From Phymatolithon calcareum (Eukaryota > Rhodophyta > Florideophyceae > Hapalidiales), in the NCBI GenBank assembly GCA_977006965.1, contig OZ345370.1:2542001-2606000 (forward strand): a DNA stretch of 64,000 nucleotides. Reading direction: 5' to 3'. The position numbers and the translations under genes were made by a program. Below are positions 9,601 to 18,664 of this stretch, piece after piece (the stretch's first letter is position 1; the number at the start of each line of letters is the position of its first letter). A model generated the notes under the pieces. The model did not search any database and had not been told where the DNA came from. It saw nothing but the letters and a program-made list of their open reading frames with translations.

Positions 9601-11004
9601 CAAGTGAGCAGCTATAAAATACGGGCTTCTTATCCAGGTAACCGTCTAACCCCAGGCATCCACTTTGACCCTGACACAGTGGCTGCCTATGCAGCTGACA
9701 GGGATTCCGTGCGCCTAATGCTTGCTATTGCGGCTCAACAAAACTTAACTCCCTACCATGTCGATCTTGTATCAGCATTTCTGCATGAAGATTATACCGG
9801 ACCTACACCCCTATACATGGAGCCGCTTCCAAACTTTGATGGCACAGCGAGGCACCCAGGTAAAGTTGCTCGCATCGTCAAAAACATATATGGGACACCT
9901 AATGCACCCAAAATATATACAGAAGGACTTGAAAAGCATCTACTTAAGTTCGGTTACACACAGCTGAAAGCAGACCGCAACCTTTACGTGCGAAGAAGAG
10001 GGACGGAACTTCTAATCATGGCGGTAACAATTGACGACTTTAGTGTCGCAACGAACTCAAAGCTGCTCTATGCTGAACTGCTCCAAAACCTTGACGCGAA
10101 GTACCGAGTAAAAGACCTCGGTGAGGCTCGCCATATGCTTGGATGGACCATAACTCGGGACCCGCAAACCGGTGCAATCCACATATCACAACCACAACTC
10201 TGTGAAGCATATATAAGACTACTACGAATGCAGGGCGCACTGGGATCTGATACACCATATCATGGTATACCGTTAAACGGAGTCAAGCCGGGCGAAGAAA
10301 TCATCGATGCCTCCAAATACCCATTCAGCAGTGCGGTGGGAATACTGCGCTATCTGGTTGACTCCACGAGACCGGAACTCGCATTCATCACAGGTTCACT
10401 AGCGCGACACCTCACAAAACCAACAGTGCGACACTGGAAAGCCGCAAAACATATAGCACGGTACCTGATAACAACAAAACATTACGGAATACTATATCGC
10501 GCGGGCCAACCAGAATTAACAGCACATTCCGACGCAGATTTCGCTGGTTGCCGCGACACGCGACAATCAACATACGGCACAGTAGTGTACTACGCGGGAT
10601 CACCTGTGTCCTGGTGTTCGAGAAGAATCAAAAGCGTCGTCACCAGCACCTGTGCGGCTGAGTATATAGCGGCCAGTAACACAGCACTGCAGATACAATG
10701 GCTTCGGCAGCTGCTCCAAGAAATACTACCCCACGAGCTTCCGCCCACAGTGCTAACAATGGACAATCGATCAGCCATCGCAGTCGCCAACGCTACAGCG
10801 CCCACCAAAAAATCCAAGTACATAGAAGTCAGATACCACCATCTACAGGACAAAATACAACAAAGGGAGATCGAAACGACACACACGCCTTCGGCACTAC
10901 TTACGGCAGACATAATGACCAAGCCGTTACCAGCAGTCACCTTTCACAGGCATCGAGACAGCCTGCAAGTCTGTCCGCCACTCAGAACAGACCCACGGCT
11001 GTAG
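6607..11004 (+). CDS. Copia gag-pol polyprotein (1465 aa)
   Basis: One continuous frame from a true ATG. Order of domains: gag (about 1-210) with a zinc-knuckle-like C/H/H/C cluster (CEYHQRFGNHTTMEC); an aspartic protease with DSA near residue 339; the integrase zinc-binding region (WHLRLNH, about 564, with CxxC near 598); an integrase core with D (about 627), D (about 690) and E (about 726); reverse transcriptase with the first Asp in YHVDLVSAF and IDDF (about 1139) in place of the usual YVDD; and RNase H with SDADFAG, CAAEY and TMDNRS. All catalytic residues are present. The Asp of DSA is retained where many families have DSG. A gag-pol frameshift signal is not needed. Confidence 0.96.
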   Translation: MMATELNLALPKLDENNYIIWKYAVEAYAAEHDILNYITTAVPEPAPEDGEELVSTHKKKMAQARRLLTSTISPDIVLQLGEAVLAEAPHKLLEAIHEFFKANESADYHEQLLQRARQLTIQNDEDVDEYIKRHLRLRQEMIRSKYPHIANEQTTVTFIIRGLTPRRALAMHIPLLLANRTTTIRDFKTVLALVTSTVDSTTEVPMPVANKWCEYHQRFGNHTTMECWSLQRDRRRTPKYQHIQPRQDEGNQYWQSRRGAQRGIFAGAPRGRHRGYYRGRARGRAAPVQQREAYAADDTRSTEGHLISDTDPGKYEETMESNGNHDKINHDDAFLYYTVDSACNPSFCTTQMPGQRLTQADVVLPDGTKAQVHASGPATLMTRDGREIKLADLCQVPAFTKNLLSVHELTANNNCQLLLMRNGGYIIKSDYCPHPNEIIANVDKDKGGYRIALRNTSSAPITANGVSSQKSIESYFRKRKSIKTVPAGNTKQKQPQQDKPTARGTSIAESHEQTPRFVTEAPQPPSQVRGQRSDRVTHTVPFPGHLPEIPPQQRQKLDTAHSWHLRLNHVNTGTIQDMAKLPYDLGLPAVLGSGIPVMHCQGCSVGHMQKAAHRGKTPRPPPGHTVVTDIAGPLPTTGESHTYFMTVTELHTRLKLVFLLKNRSEAEAHISEAIAKIERHFGHPIARIRCDNANEYLTKALFKLFGQRAIGLDPTTPHTPDENSVAERLNRTLMARVRATLHASKMPFDKYWGFCLLDTVTKTNSTLQSTINDIPRRLWQKHQSPYTPLTAGSIKVDKFRMFGEYGFIPNLKSTKKKAEAHGILVRYLYTIGDHHYKVISPHTGQLLICRIVNFRPYNPNFDPIRLYNQTIPSIEHRNPRVNLHHAIPYYAHNAGKQTLEGSADEPTANRMPQPTSPDFTDLYACMVEDLIHTDPPPRSISQARNSHECDQWEDAYEHESQMHEDFGTFQYINAEDVPSDAYIAKPVFTLRYKRNPNGQVSSYKIRASYPGNRLTPGIHFDPDTVAAYAADRDSVRLMLAIAAQQNLTPYHVDLVSAFLHEDYTGPTPLYMEPLPNFDGTARHPGKVARIVKNIYGTPNAPKIYTEGLEKHLLKFGYTQLKADRNLYVRRRGTELLIMAVTIDDFSVATNSKLLYAELLQNLDAKYRVKDLGEARHMLGWTITRDPQTGAIHISQPQLCEAYIRLLRMQGALGSDTPYHGIPLNGVKPGEEIIDASKYPFSSAVGILRYLVDSTRPELAFITGSLARHLTKPTVRHWKAAKHIARYLITTKHYGILYRAGQPELTAHSDADFAGCRDTRQSTYGTVVYYAGSPVSWCSRRIKSVVTSTCAAEYIAASNTALQIQWLRQLLQEILPHELPPTVLTMDNRSAIAVANATAPTKKSKYIEVRYHHLQDKIQQREIETTHTPSALLTADIMTKPLPAVTFHRHRDSLQVCPPLRTDPRL

Positions 11005-11048
11005 GGGTATCATAACGATACACCTCATCAATCTGTTCTGAGGGCGAG

Positions 11049-11127
11049 TGCAGGGGTATCATAACTAGCATTACATAAAGCGACCGACGCCTGCCCCCGG
11101 TAGTGGGGGCAAGGCAGCATCTCCACA
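11049..11127 (+). repeat. 3' LTR (79 bp)
   Basis: This matches the 5' LTR at 78 of 79 positions (T to C at position 3). GAGGGCGAG just before it is a short polypurine-tract candidate. The first 17 bases of the LTR also occur, with one T/C difference, at 11000-11016, overlapping the gag-pol stop codon. Confidence 0.93.
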
Positions 11128-11132
11128 GCTGC

Positions 11133-13990
11133 TGGATTTTTCTGTGATATCATATATTTGATGTCATTTTGATGAGACACGTCCAAGCACGGGAATGGGA
11201 TCGAGCGTTGGACGATGAATGATAGTCCCCTGCTTCGCGGGAGTCAACTTTAGCTGTCTCACTCGATTACTTACGGCGACGCATAAACAAATTCCCCATG
11301 TCTTCGGATTTCAATCCCCATTGGAATTTGTCTTTTCAGCTGAAGAAGAAGGAGACGAAGGGGCATCCTGCACACGAAACGCCTCTTTATTCTTCGTGGA
11401 TTGTGCTTAGTCAGAATTGAACTGAATAGTCCATCGTATCAAACGCTTGTTTCGCCTCTCCTTTGCATGCCCCCATCTGAATTTGGCCAGTCCCTTCCTA
11501 CAGCAATTGGGAGGCTATCTACAGTAGTGGGAAATTGCTCAGAAGCTCTAATTCTGACCGTCGGAAATCTGCTACAGTAACCTCAGATTGGGTGAGATAC
11601 AGAACACAATACAATGCAATTCAACGAGCCATTTGTCACATAGTTTTCTACGTCTTGTATTCTGAAGATTGGCACGTCCTTGCCTTGCTCTTTTTTCTTT
11701 CGGGTTTCCAGATGCACAGCATCTGCTCTAAGCAGTTTATCATCCGCGTTGGTTTTCTTGTGATCTTGTTTGAGCTTTCGACCTCTATCTACGCCCTTCA
11801 CCACCCTCTTGTTTGTGATATGCACAAGTCTTGTTTTGAGTTGCTTCAGGAGATACCGAAAGTGAAAGCTTTCTTGTTTCTCTCTTGTACACAAGGTGCA
11901 AGCCTTATGTTAACGCTTCAGGCTGCTCTCGGGCACATTCACATTGCTCCAGAACATAAGTATACCAAATGGTTCGCGTCGCACTGATATTCTGCAATTT
12001 AAACACCTTCATTTCAACTGCCATGGGGCGTCCGGAGTAGGACATGGGCAGTGGTGAACCGTCTCTTTAGCGCCATAGCGGCAAGCGTAACTAGGTATTA
12101 TTTCATCCGCGTTAAGGCCTCTGCGAGAATCTGCGAACAGTGGGCAGCAGCCTGTCATAAGATCATTGTCGACCATTTCTGTGGAAGCTTTCAACCTCAT
12201 CGGGGAAGGAATGTTGAAATGATTGAGCTACGGTTTGATAAGGAATCTAGCTGTCAGCGCGATCGTTTGATGAGACTGTAGTCTAGAGTCTGAATAGCCC
12301 AATCGTGCACGCTCATCGAGAGCAATGCTCTTGAGAATACCACAATGCTTCGAAATCCAAATTTCTTCGTAATGCACGCCGCTGAACATCAGCTGCTCCA
12401 GAAGATCCCATTGATTCCTCATACCTTTACCGCAAATCTGGGGCGTGCCATTATCTGTGTCTATGCAGCTGTAGCTTCTCGTGTCCCGTGAATAGGGCAA
12501 ACAGTGGGTGCAGCCGAGCTCATTGTCTGCATGAAGTTGGAGTATCGCTCCATGTCGCCGGGAACACTCTGAGACAAGACCACATGTACGTCTCGATAGA
12601 ACATCAACAGCACAACAAGATCGTAGCATGAAACTGTCCCATGAATGGTTGAGTGTCTGTCATGTGCTCGGTATAAACTCTTGATTAGAGAGACAGACTG
12701 ACTATTTGCTAGTGCTAACGACTAGTTTGTGGACCGCTGTAACGACTAGTCTTTGATTCTCACAGTAAACCAGAGAATCTGTCTACGCGCGATTGTAAAC
12801 TACTTCATGTCCCGACAAGTCTAAACGGCAACTAAAGTTACTGCATCCTCGAACGATCCAGCCGACCTGGGCCTCTGATGGCTAGTGCCTGCTCAACCCC
12901 GTGATCATATACCAGAAAGACAGTCGGGTATCTTTCGTGCCGAGCTTTGGCACCGCGGGATAGTGTCGGTGTCGGTGTCGGAAGGTGTACAGAAGCGCTT
13001 TACCATCTTGCTTCCCATTAACAGCGACCTGTTCATCAAAACTGGCAGTGTAATTCGAGAGGTATTTTCAAGACGGGAGTGCGGAGTGGAGGTGGGATTC
13101 AGGCGGTGTGCAGTACTGTAGTCGCTACTACACGGAGTAGAGTAGTCTTGGGTAGACAGGGCAGAATTGTCTACTTGGGGAAGGTTCCGAACATATCTGT
13201 TTGACCGTCATCTGCGGCAGTACTGCGTAAAAGGGTGATGAAAATGTGACATTCGGGGTCAATTGGGATGCGGTCGATTGACCTACAATACGAGGTGCAA
13301 AAATTGCGGCATCGGGACACAGTGCATTCACGCATCACGAGGGATTCATGATTAGCATGACGGGATTTCGTTGCACGACACAAGTAATTCACAACGACGG
13401 GAAGGGGAGACAGACTCGCCTTAATTTCGCCCACAAATTTTTTCAATTCGTCGAAAGTCAGTAGCCTCACACGCATGGTCGACCGCGTCATGAATTAGAT
13501 GAATCGGGCAACGCCGGCAGGCACTGAGTGGGCTGCTGCGGGATGGTACGTGTGGGCGGGCGGGCTCTGCGGAATGGTTATGATAACACTCGTTATGACG
13601 AGAAATTTTTTGAGGGAAAGGCGCGGGAGGGACGTGGGTGCGGCAAAGTAATTTGAAAAAAAGGAAACATACAAATTTACCCACGCAGCCGCTTGCTCCA
13701 CTGTCGCACGCGCGCCCACCGAATAGCCCCGCTCCCGCTGTTGTACCGCAACCGCTGCGCCCCGCGCCCGTCCGCCCGCTTTGAGCGCTCGCCCGCCGCC
13801 CGCAACCGCCGTATGGAAGTTGCCAACGGGTAAGCTCGCCCCGCGTCCGAACTCCGCAGCGTTTTTTGCGCGCGCGCGAGGAACTGCGCCGTCGAGGGCC
13901 GGATCTCCATGACGAAGCACGGGCTGACTTTCTTTTGATCGCAACGCAATTCTCTCGTGCAGGAATGCTGCAAACAACCAGCCTGCTAAT
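11133..13990. other. Intergenic region upstream of PP1
   Basis: No gene is supported. Open frames here either start at non-ATG codons or have poor composition. The last 450 bp (13540-13990) are GC-rich and probably belong to the PP1 promoter and 5' UTR. Confidence 0.45.
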
Positions 13991-15370
13991 ATGGATGACG
14001 GAAACGAGCTCGATCTTGACTCCGTCATAAGTCGGCTTTTGGGCGTAAGTTGCTCCTCATTTCCCCTTTCCTTGCTTTTTGCGTATTCCGTAAGCGGCGC
14101 GGGCGCACCGGCTTGCGAAGCCCCAACGTCAGCTTGATGGGTGAATCATCTAGCGTACCCGCTTAGTTTTGCGCCCGTCGGTGACAACTCGTACACGCGA
14201 GGGTTTGTCCGGTGCTCGGCATTACAGCGGTGTCCTGCTGCCAATATGCCTTGCAAATATCGCTGTGTGCAAAACCCAGTTTCCTCTGTAGCACTATGTA
14301 ATCGCTCCCTGTTTGCAAGCAACCTCAGAAAATGCACATTACAGCCATCCTCGTGTAATCGCCCCTCTCAAAAATCTAACTCGTTCCTTGTTCCCATTCC
14401 ATGCCTTTTGTAACTATTTGCCTATGTGAACTGGACATATTGCCGGAAAACTATTATTATTTGCGCGGATTTACAGGTTCGGGGGCAGCGTCCAGGACGT
14501 CAAGTCAATCTTCATGAAGAAGAGATCAAGACTCTATGCGTCCAAGCTAGGGCTGTTTTCCTGCAGCAAATGCCATTGTTGGAGCTGGACGCCCCGATAA
14601 AGATCTGCGGCGATATCCACGGACAATACCATGATCTCCTCCGGCTGTTTGAATATGGTGGCTTTCCCCCAGAAGCAAACTATCTATTTCTTGGCGATTA
14701 CGTCGATCGGGGGCGTCAATCCATCGAAACCATTTGCTTGCTACTCGCCTTCAAGGTTCGCTACCCTGAAAATTTCTTCATCCTTCGCGGCAACCATGAA
14801 TGTGCCAGCATCAACCGCATCTACGGCTTCTACGACGAGTGTCGTCGTCGCTACAACGTCAAGCTGTGGAAAACGTTTTGCGATGTGTTCAACTGTCTCC
14901 CGGTGGCCGCCATTGTCGACGAAAAGATTTTCTGCACCCATGGAGGCCTCTCCCCGGAACACACCACCATGGACCAGATCCGAAGAATAATGCGTCCCAC
15001 CGACGTCCCTGACCAGGGCCTGTTGTGCGACCTTCTATGGTCCGACCCGGACAAGGACATCAAAGGATGGGGCGAGAACGACCGCGGCGTATCCTTCACC
15101 TTCGGCCCAGATATTGTGCATCGCTTTCTCAGTCGCTTCGACCTTGATCTCGTTTGCCGAGCTCATCAAGTGGTCGAGGATGGGTACGAGTTCTTTGGGA
15201 ATCGACGGTTGGTCACCATCTTCTCGGCGCCAAATTATTGCGGGGAATTTGATAACGCAGGCGCGATGATGAGTGTGGATGAGACGCTGATGTGCAGCTT
15301 CCAAATCTTGAAACCGGCTGATAAACGACAGGCGGTGCAGAGAGGGGGGGCCAACTACCAGCAACGATGA
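13991..15370 (+). CDS. PP1: Serine/threonine protein phosphatase PP1 catalytic subunit (two exons)
   Basis: PP1 is the metal-dependent Ser/Thr phosphatase that acts through many targeting subunits in nucleus and cytoplasm. Exon 1 (13991-14044, 18 codons from ATG) encodes the helix ending SVISRLLG. Exon 2 (14477-15370) starts VRGQRPG. The intron (14045-14476, 432 bp) has GTAAGT and ACAG borders and sits where PP1 proteins read continuously as LL-VRGQRPG. The product has 315 residues, normal for PP1. Metal and catalytic motifs [18 protein letters not shown] and the HGGLSP loop are intact, and the PP1-typical stretch around [13 protein letters not shown] is present. It ends in a short variable tail. 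Confidence 0.97.
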
Positions 15371-15699
15371 ATAGAACGCGGGCTGTGATTTCTTTTGTTT
15401 CTGTTGTGTGTTGTTGCTCTCCTGCTAGATTTGTCCCACGCATGACCGCATAGCTAGGGTGTAACCAACCAAGTGTACCAGCGAGCCAATTGAACGGCAT
15501 TTATCAGCCTATTTTTCTCTCTTTCCCCGTCCTCTTTCTCTATTGCAAAACAAAATTCATAAACGGCGATTGGGGCTGTACTTAAGAGACTATTTTTGCA
15601 TCGCCGGCTCCACTAAAAATAGTGCTCACTGCGAAAGAAGATCGACCTGATGGATTCTTTTTACAATTCTCATCACGGCTATTCTGCTGTGATAACTTG

Positions 15700-16271
15700 A
15701 AGCAATTTTGGGTCGTATTTCTCATTTTGCTATATGTTTACACTGCCTCAGTAGTCAAGGAGGGTTGTTCCATAAGTTTTTTCGGTGCCGGTCCTGCTCC
15801 GCTCAAGAGTGGCTTTGATGTAGAGTTTGGCTCTGCCGGGAAAAGTGTCATCGACCCAAAGGTAAGAAATGTAAAATAAAAGTGGAGAAATTCGACTTGA
15901 AAATCTCCAAAATTAAACTAGCATTTAGGAAAAAGCTGTAGTGGCGCGGGACTCGGTCGGTACAAAACGAGACATACCACCTCCACCCTAGACCTGAAAT
16001 AGAGCTATCTCCATTTGAACCTTCAAGCATCAACGATCCACCTCAGAACTGGGAAACAAAATCAGCGTCTCTGCAGAATTTGCTTCAGGCAATTGCGAAA
16101 TCTGCGTCTCATGCGCCACCTTCGCCTTCGTCAGCATCGTTTCAACTGCACCAAAGTACACTTTTTAAAGGCGTGTTAGCATACCCTGGGCTTGCACGCC
16201 ACGAAAAACCAGCGCAATTGCCGCCAGATCTGTGGTCTCGCATCTATCGCGGCAAGCTCCGCCTGCGATAG
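15700..16271 (+). other. Possible short two-exon reading frame abutting VPS26
   Basis: An open frame (to 15861) is followed by GTAAGA. A second frame-compatible open stretch runs from 15942 (after CTGTAG) to a stop at 16269-16271, so a 80-bp GT-AG intron (15862-15941) would join them in phase 0. The second stretch is free of stops for 109 codons and looks protein-like near its end (PPDLWSRIYRGKL). I found no convincing ATG in frame and recognise no family. It may be a 5' leader peptide, an unrelated small gene or chance. It ends 5 nt before the VPS26 ATG. Confidence 0.25.
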
Positions 16272-16276
16272 ACGAC

Positions 16277-17200
16277 ATGGACGCCGCGCTAGGCATGATC
16301 GGGTTCGGGTCGCCATGCGACTTGACACTCGAACTTGACGGAGCCTCTTCGCGGCAGTACGTCTCTCAAAATGGCACCGCAGCGTCTGCGGACGCGGCCG
16401 ATGCACTGCCGCTTTTCACGGAAACTGAGACGGTCGGCGGGCGTATCACCGTGACAGGGAAAGATGGAAAATCGCTGACGCATCGCGGCATAACCGTGGA
16501 GTTTGTAGGGGCAATTGAAATGCTATACGATCGTGAGAACTCGCAGGAATTCACAAGTCTTGTCCGTCACCTCGATGATGCGGGCACGTTAAGCGGAACA
16601 CGGCAGTATTCGTTCCAGTTCACCAATGTTGAGAAAGCGTACGATACTTATGCAGGCATTAATGTGCGATTGCGATACTTTCTTCGCGTCACCGTCGTAC
16701 GGGCACAGTATACGCCGGATGTGGTGCGGGAGTTTGACGTGTGCGTGCAGCACTGCGTTGAGGAACCGCCGTCCAATTCGAGTATTCGGATGGAGGTTGG
16801 CATTGAGAATGCGCTGCACATTGAGTTTGAGTATAATAAGAATAAGTATCATCTCAAGGATGTGGTCATCGGCAAGATTTATTTCGTCACCGTGCAGATT
16901 CAGATCAAGAGAATGGAAATGGAGATTCGGAAGCGCGAATCTGCCGGCTCTGGTGTTAATGTGTACAATGAGACTGATACGATGATGAAGTTTGAGGTAA
17001 TGGACGGCGCTCCCGTGCAGGGAGAATCTATTCCGGTACGCATGTTTTTGTCCGGGTGCAAATCCCTCACACCGACATACCGTTCTGTGAACAATAAGTT
17101 TTCGGTCAAGTACTATCTCAACCTTGTGCTGGTCGATGTTGATGATCGACGGTATTTCAAGCAATCTGAAATCACTCTTTGGCGGGCGGCATATTCATAA
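16277..17200 (+). CDS. VPS26: Retromer subunit VPS26
   Basis: VPS26 is the arrestin-fold subunit of retromer, which with VPS35 and VPS29 recycles sorting receptors from endosomes to the Golgi or plasma membrane. The 307-residue product begins at the ATG at 16277; the open frame extends to 16232 only from a GTG codon. Family hallmarks are clear: HRGITVEFVG, VRLRYFLRVTVVR, the central stretch around HIEFEYNKNKYHLKDV, VMDGAPVQGESIPVR and the C-terminal RRYFKQSEITLWR. Length is close to the 300-330 of other eukaryotes. It is convergent with the next gene, 127 bp away. Confidence 0.97.
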   Translation: MDAALGMIGFGSPCDLTLELDGASSRQYVSQNGTAASADAADALPLFTETETVGGRITVTGKDGKSLTHRGITVEFVGAIEMLYDRENSQEFTSLVRHLDDAGTLSGTRQYSFQFTNVEKAYDTYAGINVRLRYFLRVTVVRAQYTPDVVREFDVCVQHCVEEPPSNSSIRMEVGIENALHIEFEYNKNKYHLKDVVIGKIYFVTVQIQIKRMEMEIRKRESAGSGVNVYNETDTMMKFEVMDGAPVQGESIPVRMFLSGCKSLTPTYRSVNNKFSVKYYLNLVLVDVDDRRYFKQSEITLWRAAYS

Positions 17201-17327
17201 CATGATCATCGGTAATGCGATGATGCTTCGAACAAGCTGTGCCATCTTGATATCAAGATGTACAATAAAGCGTATACAAGTCGTTGACAATGACACTCCT
17301 ACTACTACAAGACGTACCCAATGTCGC

Positions 17328-18074
17328 TTACGGTTTCTCATCGTCACCAGACTTCCCAACCCCTTCCTCAACTGCACGTGTCTTAATCGCGTTTCTCGCA
17401 AACCTTTGTGCCCTCTCCATATTCTCCTTGGAGATAATCGCGTCTTCTTGCCGCATCCGCTCAGAAAACGCCTTCAGCCGTTCGCCAAACCCAGCCTCCA
17501 TGCGTCCGCGGAACCTCCGCGTGGCAAACCGCATCTCCTCTACTAATGAAGGATTCAGATACAACGCACTAATTCCGACCAAGCCAATCCCGCCGACAAT
17601 TGCCGTCGCCACAGACAAACTAGCCATTCCCACCACGGCACCCTCAGCATATTTGTCCGAGCCAGGCAGCGGACGCGCCGGTGTTTGCCGCGTAGCTATT
17701 TGCTGGTACAATCCAAATTTGTTCGCACCCAGAGCACGCATCACAGGCTCCTCTGCAGTTCTTGGTATCACTGCAGCTGCGCCGCTGGAAGATAAGATGG
17801 ACGGTACATCCCCGGCACGCACAACTGGCGTTGGCGTGGAACGCGCGGCACGAGCAGATTCGACCGCCAGTCGTGCAATGGCGGACTGTCCGGATATGGA
17901 GCCTAAAACATCCACGGTAGGAACAGACCCCGCGGACGCGCGAAAATATGCTAGCTCCTCGGCACTGAGTTTGTTTCGCAGCTTCGACGCTTGCTCTGCT
18001 TGTACGCGAGCGCTGTGAATCCCCTCGGCAGCACGACCGCGAGACGCCAGGGCTGAGAGATTCAAGCCGCGCAT
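17328..18074 (-). CDS. Hypothetical protein with one glycine-rich membrane segment
   Basis: The 248-residue product from a true ATG is not recognised. It is Ala/Arg-rich. A single strongly hydrophobic stretch (about residues 145-173) carries a GxxG-like pattern (GGIGLVG), and a charged, probably helical C-terminus follows (about 178-248). The N-terminus lacks a classic signal peptide, though its Ser/Arg/Ala character could be an organelle leader. Coding is supported by frame length, GC-rich composition and position: it ends 127 bp from the VPS26 stop and starts 590 bp from the divergent HOOK-domain gene. A mitochondrial or plastid membrane protein is possible but unproven. Confidence 0.7.
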   Translation of the reverse strand: MRGLNLSALASRGRAAEGIHSARVQAEQASKLRNKLSAEELAYFRASAGSVPTVDVLGSISGQSAIARLAVESARAARSTPTPVVRAGDVPSILSSSGAAAVIPRTAEEPVMRALGANKFGLYQQIATRQTPARPLPGSDKYAEGAVVGMASLSVATAIVGGIGLVGISALYLNPSLVEEMRFATRRFRGRMEAGFGERLKAFSERMRQEDAIISKENMERAQRFARNAIKTRAVEEGVGKSGDDEKP

Positions 18075-18664
18075 GGTGTCGGGCAGATGATCAGCAGTGA
18101 AGTTTACGAGATAAAAACAGGGAGTGGGAAGCCCAATTGAGTGTCGGCTTCAACCATAATCGAGCGAGAGAGCGTCCGCGATAATACCGGCCGGGCAATC
18201 CCGCCGTGATGCCTCTTGTGCCTGCCTCATGTATCTCCATCATCAGCGTTTTCGTTGGCCACCTGCATGAGACTATTAATTTTTCAAGACAGAAACAAAT
18301 TGCAATTCCTCTACGCGCCGTGACAGAAGAAACGAATTACACGTGTCCACGCACAGAAATCATGCCCATCGGCCCGTACGGAACAAGCCAATGAACGGCT
18401 CTCAACGTCAGAGCTCTCGTGGCACAAAACGGCACCGCGGCACCCGCACGAAATTTCAAATTCGATTTTTTGTCTCTCATACTCGATAGGAATCATTCCG
18501 TTCTCCCATCCCTCCAAACCAGCTCGCTCTACCTTTCGTCACTCTGTTGCTCTCCATCTCTAGGCCGTTCACCTCCCGCGCCGCCCCGCCCTCGCGAAGC
18601 GTTCGTTGCGCCATCTAGACTGGCCGTTCGCGACGAAGTTGTACACAAAGGCGGCAGCACCAAC
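18075..18664. promoter_or_regulatory. Divergent intergenic region
   Basis: This 590-bp spacer lies between two genes pointing away from each other and must hold both promoters. No clear TATA box was picked out. Confidence 0.4.

Larger units (their letters stand above)
6311..11127 (+). mobile_element. Complete Ty1/copia LTR retrotransposon
   Basis: The 4817-bp element is bounded by 79-bp direct repeats (6311-6389 and 11049-11127) that begin TG and end CA and differ only at the third base. The 5-bp duplication GCTGC lies at 6306-6310 and 11128-11132. A primer-binding site abuts the 5' LTR and a short purine-rich tract precedes the 3' LTR. The single gag-pol frame has no frameshift or stop, so the copy looks recent and potentially autonomous. 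Short LTRs and the domain sequences recall GalEa/PyRE-type copia lineages of aquatic organisms. That lineage call is inference. Confidence 0.96.

Noticed and set aside
11535-11987. 150-codon plus-strand open frame with hydrophobic stretches
   Set aside because: It begins at a non-ATG codon, has no upstream ATG in frame and matches nothing recognisable.
13495-14028. Long minus-strand open frame upstream of PP1
   Set aside because: It overlaps PP1 exon 1 antisense. It arises from GC-rich sequence with few stops and has low-complexity Ala/Arg composition.
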